Of a DNA stretch of 64,000 nucleotides, positions 62,510 through 64,000 are shown piece after piece; the first letter of the stretch is position 1, and each line of letters opens with the position of its first letter. Made by a program: the position numbers and the translations under genes. This DNA is from Verrucomicrobiota bacterium (GTDB lineage Bacteria > Verrucomicrobiota > Verrucomicrobiia > Verrucomicrobiales > DEV007). Location of the stretch: NCBI GenBank assembly GCA_018970725.1, contig JAGWVU010000008.1, forward strand, positions 1 through 64,000, read 5' to 3'. The notes beneath the pieces are model-generated. The model searched no databases. It was given only the letters and a program-made list of their open reading frames with translations, and was not told the DNA's origin.

Positions 62510-62561
62510 GTGCCTTTTTCTCGCAAGTTCCCGCTCGCGGAGTCGGTGATCATGGGGTCGC

Positions 62562-64000
62562 ATGCCCGCTCGATTTGTTTCCCTTGCCATCTTGCTGGCG
62601 TCCGCCTCCGCCGCGGAGATTGATTTCCAAGGGGAGGTCCAGCCGATTTTTGCCGAGTATTGTCTGGAGTGCCACGGGCCGAACCAAGCGAAAGGCGGGC
62701 TGAACCTGACGACCCGGGAGGGTTTCCTCAAAGCCCTGAAGAGCGGGGCGCATGCCGTCGTCCCCGGTCGTCCGGAGGCGAGCGCGATGCTCGGGCGGAT
62801 GCGTGCGACGGATCCCGACGAGGTCATGCCGCCGGCGTCCAAGGCGAAGCGGCCCTCGGAGCCGGAGATGGAGATCCTCCGGCGTTGGATTGAGCAGGGG
62901 GCCGCTTGGGAACCGCATTGGGCGTATCGTGCCATCGTCCGTCCCGATTTGCCGGCCGGTCCGGAGACGCATCCGGTGGATCGGTTTGTCGGGGCGAAGC
63001 GGAGAAAAATCGGGCTGGAGCCCTCGCCCGAAGCGGACCGGGCGACCTTGGTGAAGCGGGTCTATGCCGATCTGCTCGGACTGCCGCCTAGTCCGGAAGA
63101 GGTGGAGGCCTTTCTGCGGGATGCTTCGCCGGGGGCCTACGAGTCCTTGGTGGAACGGGCGCTCGCCTCGCCGCATTTCGGGGAGCGTTGGGGACGCCAC
63201 TGGCTCGACCAGGCCCGATACGCGGACAGTGACGGTTACGAGAAAGACCGGCCGCGTCCCGATGCCTGGCGTTACCGGGACTGGGTCATCGAGGCCTGCA
63301 ACTCGGATCTTCCGATCGACCGATTCACCATCGAGCAACTGGCCGGCGACCTCCTTCCCGAACCGCGACCCGAGCAAATCCTGGCCACGGCGTTTCATCG
63401 GCAGACCCTGACGAACACCGAGGGCGGGGTCGATCAGGAACAATACCGGGTGGAGGCGGTGTTCGACCGGACGGAGACGACCGGAACGGTGTGGCTGGCG
63501 CACACGGTGGGATGTGCGCGGTGCCACACGCACAAGTATGACCAGATCTCGCATCGCGAATATTTCGGGTTGTATGCCTTCTTCAACAACGCGGACGAGG
63601 CCAACGCGCGGGTGGGGACTTCCGCCGGAGCCTTGGCGACCTTCGAGCGGGAGAATGCCGTCCATGCGGGCCGGTTGAGGGCGCTGGAGAAGAAGTTGCG
63701 CGCCGCCCGCGCCGGACTCTCGGAGCAGTTTCCCTCATGGGAGAAGGAGACGGCGGCCCGGATGGCGACCTTGGAGGGGCGGCAGCCGGAAGCCGTCCCC
63801 CTGGCCTTGACCGGGGTCAAGGCCCGGAGCGGTGCCCAGTTCAGCGGGCAGGCGGACGGTTCCTGGCTGGTGTCCGGCGCGGAGGCGGACACGGAGGTGG
63901 TCACGTTTGCGGTCGAATTGCCGCCCGGGCCGATCGGCGGGATGCGGTTGGAGGTGATCCCGGATGCCTCGTTGCCCGCGCAAGGGCCGGGCCGCAGTCC
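62562..64000 (+). CDS. Cytochrome c/DUF1549 protein, runs off window
   Basis: At least 479 residues of an exported PVC-type protein; no stop is reached before the window end. A short signal peptide (MPARFVSLAILLASASAAE) is followed by a planctomycete cytochrome-c-like domain with heme motif CLECH near 36-40 and MPP near 92. DUF1549 begins near 139 (PVDRFVGAKRRKIGLEPSP) and contains GERWGRHWLDQARYADSDGY and the second heme-like motif CARCHTHKYD near 321. DUF1553 is expected further on. Such proteins often pair with a DUF1501 protein and act in polysaccharide (for example sulfated glycan) degradation. Confidence 0.88.
   Translation, partial: MPARFVSLAILLASASAAEIDFQGEVQPIFAEYCLECHGPNQAKGGLNLTTREGFLKALKSGAHAVVPGRPEASAMLGRMRATDPDEVMPPASKAKRPSEPEMEILRRWIEQGAAWEPHWAYRAIVRPDLPAGPETHPVDRFVGAKRRKIGLEPSPEADRATLVKRVYADLLGLPPSPEEVEAFLRDASPGAYESLVERALASPHFGERWGRHWLDQARYADSDGYEKDRPRPDAWRYRDWVIEACNSDLPIDRFTIEQLAGDLLPEPRPEQILATAFHRQTLTNTEGGVDQEQYRVEAVFDRTETTGTVWLAHTVGCARCHTHKYDQISHREYFGLYAFFNNADEANARVGTSAGALATFERENAVHAGRLRALEKKLRAARAGLSEQFPSWEKETAARMATLEGRQPEAVPLALTGVKARSGAQFSGQADGSWLVSGAEADTEVVTFAVELPPGPIGGMRLEVIPDASLPAQGPGRS

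Noticed and set aside
62550-63665. Antisense frame under the cytochrome/DUF1549 gene
   Set aside because: The plus strand carries heme motifs and DUF1549 signature continuously to the window end.

Overview
The window is about 62% G+C, gene-dense and chromosomal, and it points to a member of the Verrucomicrobiota. The main evidence is a small zinc-ribbon protein typical of that phylum just upstream of priA, a PVC-type (Planctomycetes-Verrucomicrobia-Chlamydiae) dehydrogenase/ThuA mega-fusion, a cytochrome/DUF1549 protein at the right edge, and weak or absent Shine-Dalgarno sequences with frequent TTG/GTG starts and ATGA stop/start overlaps. Kdo transferase (waaA) shows a Gram-negative envelope. 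All functional calls come from reading motifs; no database search was possible.

Region 1 (1-7.6 kb) looks like an accessory defence region in decay. It holds a DUF4062-nSTAND NTPase cut short by a 74-bp palindrome-ended repeat, three copies of that repeat, an AAA/DUF4143 ATPase whose last residues come from the third copy, an AbiE-like antitoxin with a truncated nucleotidyltransferase toxin behind a palindromic operator candidate, a broken DISARM drmD helicase, and a small exported coiled-coil protein split over two frames. Transposase relics close the region, and a 34-bp imperfect direct repeat lies at both ends (43-76 and 7324-7357).

Region 2 (7.6-32 kb) is mostly housekeeping: a secreted prolyl oligopeptidase, htpG, an M29-like aminopeptidase, an operon of SDR, MoaD-like protein, E1-like enzyme and orphan ABC ATPase, zinc ribbon-priA, a Ser/Thr kinase, a rhodanese protein, a rhomboid-rsmD-waaA operon running into tRNA-Glu, and polX-plsY-gpsA. 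At 27.9-32 kb an unusual P-loop ATPase lies divergent to a membrane coiled-coil protein and a Ycf46-like AAA+ ATPase.

Region 3 (32-50.8 kb) has a 1486-residue exported fusion (ThuA, discoidin-like, SGNH-like, PVC dehydrogenase, cupredoxin), a ferric-reductase-like membrane protein, an exported trypsin-like protease, a lipoprotein, a lactonase-family propeller, a degenerate ATPase divergent to a cyclic-nucleotide-binding coiled-coil protein, dnaB, a three-gene operon (HemN-like radical SAM, chorismate-lyase-like protein, metal P-type ATPase), an MBL-fold hydrolase, a TAT-exported TIM-barrel isomerase and a YceH-like protein.

Region 4 (50.8-64 kb) carries surface-glycan genes: GtrA and a GT39-type transferase on the plus strand, and wecB, a polysaccharide deacetylase, a GT2 transferase and an FAD oxidoreductase as a minus-strand operon. 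A second accessory spot follows, with a truncated tyrosine integrase, tRNA-Gly(CCC) and an HrgA-like protein. The window ends with a HupE/UreJ-like protein, a small exported protein with a strong terminator, and the start of a cytochrome c/DUF1549 protein that runs off the edge.
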